From Vibrio hepatarius (GTDB taxonomy: Bacteria > Pseudomonadota > Gammaproteobacteria > Enterobacterales > Vibrionaceae): DNA of 64,000 bases. The notes below the pieces were generated by a model. That model saw nothing but the letters and a program-made list of their open reading frames with translations. It had not been told where the DNA came from and did no database searches. Position numbers and translations under genes: made by a program. The DNA is taken from contig NZ_JAHKPM010000039.1 of assembly GCF_018860525.1 (NCBI RefSeq), positions 62,001-126,000 of the forward strand. Direction: 5' to 3'. This document shows, piece after piece, positions 61,159 to 64,000 of this stretch (the stretch's first letter is position 1; every line of letters begins with the position of its first letter).

Positions 61159-61947
61159 CTAAGTCAGCGATACGAGTTGCGGCTGAGGGTGTGGACCTTC
61201 CACTTCAAAATAGCGCACCTTACCCTCACGGCGTAAAATATCTAAACGCCAGCATAAAAAGCTATCAGGAATCAGCCCTTGATGCTCACCCATTACTTCA
61301 CCAATTACCTGAGCAACGGATTCTTTACCAAGCTGACCCACTTTAGCTAGCAAATGATGATCCCAGTAGGTTTCCGGATACTGAACAAGCTCTCCCTCGC
61401 TATCAAAATCTCGGTATCCCCTATCTAGCAAACGCCAATCAGCCCATAAACTAGCAAGCTCTGTGCACTCAGTCTGGCTAAGCTCTTTAGGCTTAAGCGC
61501 AATAAGCTCTTGTGGTTCACACATAGCCACCGCGTACTGGCCTAAATATTCACTGTTCACTTTATTCGTAATATCAAGCACAAATAAAGGTGTGTTTGGG
61601 TCAGCATTATAGGCCAACATGGATAACATCAACCTGTCTTGAGCGGTATTTCCTACCCAAACCACAATAGGTGTTTGCTGTTTTAAAATCTCAAGGATAG
61701 CGCTCTGGTAAGTTAAGCCTGACTCTGCAATCGCATCATCATCCCCTTGCTCATACCACCACTGAGCTTTCCAAACTGCCTTCCACCAGCTAAGGCGCTT
61801 TTGTTTACCATCTTCGAGTCCTTCCATAGGACCAAAACGTAAGTCATCAAAAAATGGATAAATTTCATGTTGCTGTGAAGTCAGCTTATTACACTGCTTA
61901 AGATTGCCTGCAGCACTATCTCCCCAGCAGATATAGCGATATACCAT
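61159..61947 (-). CDS. DUF1835/DUF3658 domain protein
   Basis: 262-residue cytosolic protein. N-terminal DUF1835-like domain begins YICWGDSAAGNLKQC and has FFDDLRFGPMEG and IVVWVGNTAQDRLMLSML; the C-terminal DUF3658-like part has LVQYPETYWDHHLLAKV and VIGEVMGEHQGLIPDSFLCWRL. No catalytic function is established. Convergent with the VOC gene and followed by a coiled-coil membrane protein gene on the same strand. Confidence 0.8.
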   Translation of the reverse strand: MVYRYICWGDSAAGNLKQCNKLTSQQHEIYPFFDDLRFGPMEGLEDGKQKRLSWWKAVWKAQWWYEQGDDDAIAESGLTYQSAILEILKQQTPIVVWVGNTAQDRLMLSMLAYNADPNTPLFVLDITNKVNSEYLGQYAVAMCEPQELIALKPKELSQTECTELASLWADWRLLDRGYRDFDSEGELVQYPETYWDHHLLAKVGQLGKESVAQVIGEVMGEHQGLIPDSFLCWRLDILRREGKVRYFEVEGPHPQPQLVSLT

Positions 61948-62027
61948 TATTTACCTCACACACCAATCAGGCAACTAAAGAATAACAAGAGCAACCAATG
62001 ATAAGTTATAAAAATGACAAAACTCGC

Positions 62028-62642
62028 CTAAGTTTTCCCTTGCTCATAATTAGCAAGGCTTTCTTTTTGGTACTTTTCAAGCCGCTCTGCAATATCATGC
62101 TGCTGCAAAGAGATAGAATCGAGAGCACTCGCGGTCGTTTTAATCGCCCCTGCCATTGACGCCATATTCTGGCTCGCTTTAACCAAAGAAGATTGCATTG
62201 GCCGTAAAATACACCAGCCAATAGCGGCAATGATGAGTATTACTAACAGCCCAATAACGCTGATAGTCAGTAACACTTTAAACTGTAAATCATCTAAAAA
62301 CAGACGACTTTGCCCAGCAATCGCTTGTTTTGATTGTTGAAATGCACTAGGAAGTGATTCCACTGATTGCTTAGACGCATCAACAAGCTGGTTAAGACTC
62401 TCCACCGTTTGTTTAAGAACGCCTTGCTGCTCTGGCGTCAAATTCTCACTGTGAGCTATCTTATCAAGCGCATCACCAATATTTTCAAGAGATTGATTGG
62501 TGTTATCCAGCGCTTTCTCAATCCCGTCCAGCTCTAACGTCATATTGACATTGATAAACGCATCGGCTTTATCATCGTCAACCGGCTGCGCGGCCGCAAA
62601 GCAACTTACAAGAGCAAAGATTAAAACCAGTGTCCATTTCAT
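62028..62642 (-). CDS. Exported membrane-anchored coiled-coil protein, hypothetical
   Basis: 204 residues from the ATG at 62642, which is preceded by AAGGA. Signal peptide (1-19, ending SCFAAA), then a predicted helical/coiled-coil region (LDNTNQSLENIGDALDKIAH; LKQTVESLNQLVDASKQSVE), one transmembrane helix (VLLTISVIGLLVILIIAAIGW) and a further helical segment. Topology resembles methyl-accepting or sensor N-terminal parts but no signalling domain follows. No family recognised. Confidence 0.65.
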   Translation of the reverse strand: MKWTLVLIFALVSCFAAAQPVDDDKADAFINVNMTLELDGIEKALDNTNQSLENIGDALDKIAHSENLTPEQQGVLKQTVESLNQLVDASKQSVESLPSAFQQSKQAIAGQSRLFLDDLQFKVLLTISVIGLLVILIIAAIGWCILRPMQSSLVKASQNMASMAGAIKTTASALDSISLQQHDIAERLEKYQKESLANYEQGKT

Positions 62643-62828
62643 AGAGATTCCTTCAAGCGATAATACCGATTTAACATCAGGTTCAGACAACACAGCATAT
62701 CAGCGACCTAACTGATACACCCCTATACGATAATACCTTAATGTATTCCTGTTGGTTGACTATAAAGTTTAATTGAATACAAGTTTGTGTAGGGAGGAAC
62801 AACTATTTTCGACGTACTTATAGTTTGA

Positions 62829-64000
62829 TTTTGGACACTGCCATACCAGAGGGATGAGGAGGAGCACAATCACCAATTTTACCAGTCAGTCCCTACAATT
62901 GGTATCGCCAGCCTGCTCAGTTATGTCCAGAGAAAAACCAGTTTACTTGATGGCTTTACCCATGTGCTGGATCGCTATGTTAAAGGCACCAAAGATGAGA
63001 AAACGGTTTTCGCCTGTATTGTTGCGCTGGGTACCAACATGAGTCTGGGCCGGATGGGGGATATCTCTGATGTGGATACCCAGGAGCTACAAACCGCTTA
63101 CCGGAATTTCTTTCGCCTGGAAACGCTGAAAGAAGCCAATGATCTCATTGCCAATGCCACCGCGAAACTTCCCATATTCCGGCACTATGACATTGAAGCT
63201 GATGTATTGCACTCGAGCAGCGATGGTCAGCGATTTGAAACTCAACGAAATACTTTCAATGCCCGACATGCCTCAAAATCCTTTGGCTTGAAGAAAGGTA
63301 TCTCAGCGCTAACCCTGATTGGAAACCATGTACCAATCAATGCGAAGGTGATTGGCACTCATGAACATGAAAGCTACTTTGTATTTGATCTGCTCTATAA
63401 CAACACCGCCGATATTGACCCTGATCGTCACTCGGTCGATACCCACGGCACAAATCAGATTAACTTTTGGATCCTTCATGCCTTTGGTTACCAGTTTGCC
63501 CCCCGATACCGCAATTTTTCTTCTAAGACCGATAGTATCGTGGGCTTTCAATCTCCAGCGAACTATGACGATGAGTTTTTGGTCAAACCTGGTCGAAAAG
63601 TCAATGAAGAGCTTATTATCAAGGAGTGGTCCAATATCCAGCACACCATGGCGTCACTGGGTCAGAAAGAAACTACCCAGTCAGCCATCGTGAGAAAGCT
63701 CAGTTCATACGCAAGGCAGAACCGAACCAAGAAAGCTCTATGGGAACTCGATAATATCTATCGCAGTATATACTTACTGGATTATCTGGATGACCGCCTG
63801 CTTCGTAAACATGTAACTAAAGCGCTAAACCGTGGTGAGGCTTACCACCGACTGAAGAAAGTTATTGCCCATGTAAACGGTGGTAAATTGCGAGTGAAAA
63901 GCGAAATTGAACAACACATCCTGCATGAATGTACGCGTCTGATCGCCAACGCAATTATTTATTTTAATGCGAAATTGCTCTCTGGGCTGATAACCGGTGA
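62829..64000 (+). pseudogene. Truncated Tn3-family transposase, continues past the window
   Basis: In-frame coding from just after a TGA at 62826-62828 to the window end, with no start codon: the N-terminal half of the ~1000-residue transposase is missing. The Tn3 DDE region is clear: SIGIASLL-type linker, RLETLKEANDLIANATAKLP, then catalytic Asp in SSSDGQRFE, GTHEHESYFVFDLLYNNTADI and the second Asp in HSVDTHGTNQINFWILHAFG. About 390 codons are visible. No 38-bp Tn3 inverted repeat was found at the left edge. Codon use is more GC-rich than nearby genes. A remnant of an acquired transposon or of a plasmid segment. Confidence 0.85.

Overview
The window is a piece of a gammaproteobacterial chromosome, almost certainly from Vibrio or another genus of the Vibrionaceae. 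The evidence is gene content and order: rpoE-rseABC-lepA-lepB-rnc-era-recO-pdxJ-acpS next to barA and rlmD; ubiI-ubiH-ygfB / zapA-6S RNA-ygfA / rpiA-serA; ilvIH and leuO-leuABCD close together; and rplU-rpmA-obgE opposite ispB. Moderate GC content and a YtfK homologue fit the same picture. Family assignments come from motifs and memory of the families; no database search was run.

Layout. 1-13 kb: the end of rlmD, the BarA hybrid kinase, then a long leftward run from the sigma-E regulon genes through lepAB, rnc, era, recO, pdxJ and acpS. 13-17.6 kb: nadB, the YgfX/SdhE pair, ygfZ and a ytfK-like gene. 17.6-27 kb: the ubiquinone hydroxylases ubiI and ubiH, ygfB, zapA, 6S RNA, ygfA, rpiA, serA and glpTQ. 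27-28 kb: an AT-rich exported protein resembling an aspartic protease, probably acquired. 28.4-33 kb: ilvIH and a TPR/O-GlcNAc-transferase-like gene. 33.2-42.1 kb: an accessory island bounded by two direct copies of a decayed IS5/IS903-type element. 42-51 kb: an acyl-CoA synthetase, leuO and the leuABCD operon with leader peptide and attenuator. 51-57 kb: a DUF547 lipoprotein-like gene, folA, yjjPB, obgE-rpmA-rplU and ispB. 57-64 kb: small accessory genes (YgiW-like, an apparently frameshifted locus, an exported amine oxidase, a VOC protein, a DUF1835 protein, a coiled-coil membrane protein) and a truncated Tn3-family transposase at the right edge.

The most interesting feature is the island at 34.1-41.3 kb. 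Three tandem genes (39661-39714, 39841-39894, 40012-40065, minus strand) each encode the same 17-residue peptide, MNFTKVKVSRSSEQEVG (one copy has V6I). They are absent from conventional ORF calls because of their size. Each has a strong ribosome binding site. Downstream on the same strand lie a GC-rich hairpin, a ThiF/E1-like adenylating enzyme resembling microcin C MccB with an N-terminal leader-recognition-like domain, an MFS exporter, an M3 metallopeptidase, an antibiotic-biosynthesis-monooxygenase-fold protein and a DUF6058 protein. A divergent gene encodes a cupin fused to a haem-oxygenase-like putative diiron oxidase. I read this as a microcin-C-like peptide natural product locus with an unusual precursor: triplicated and ending in Gly rather than the Asn of characterised microcin C peptides. 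The product and its activity are unknown.
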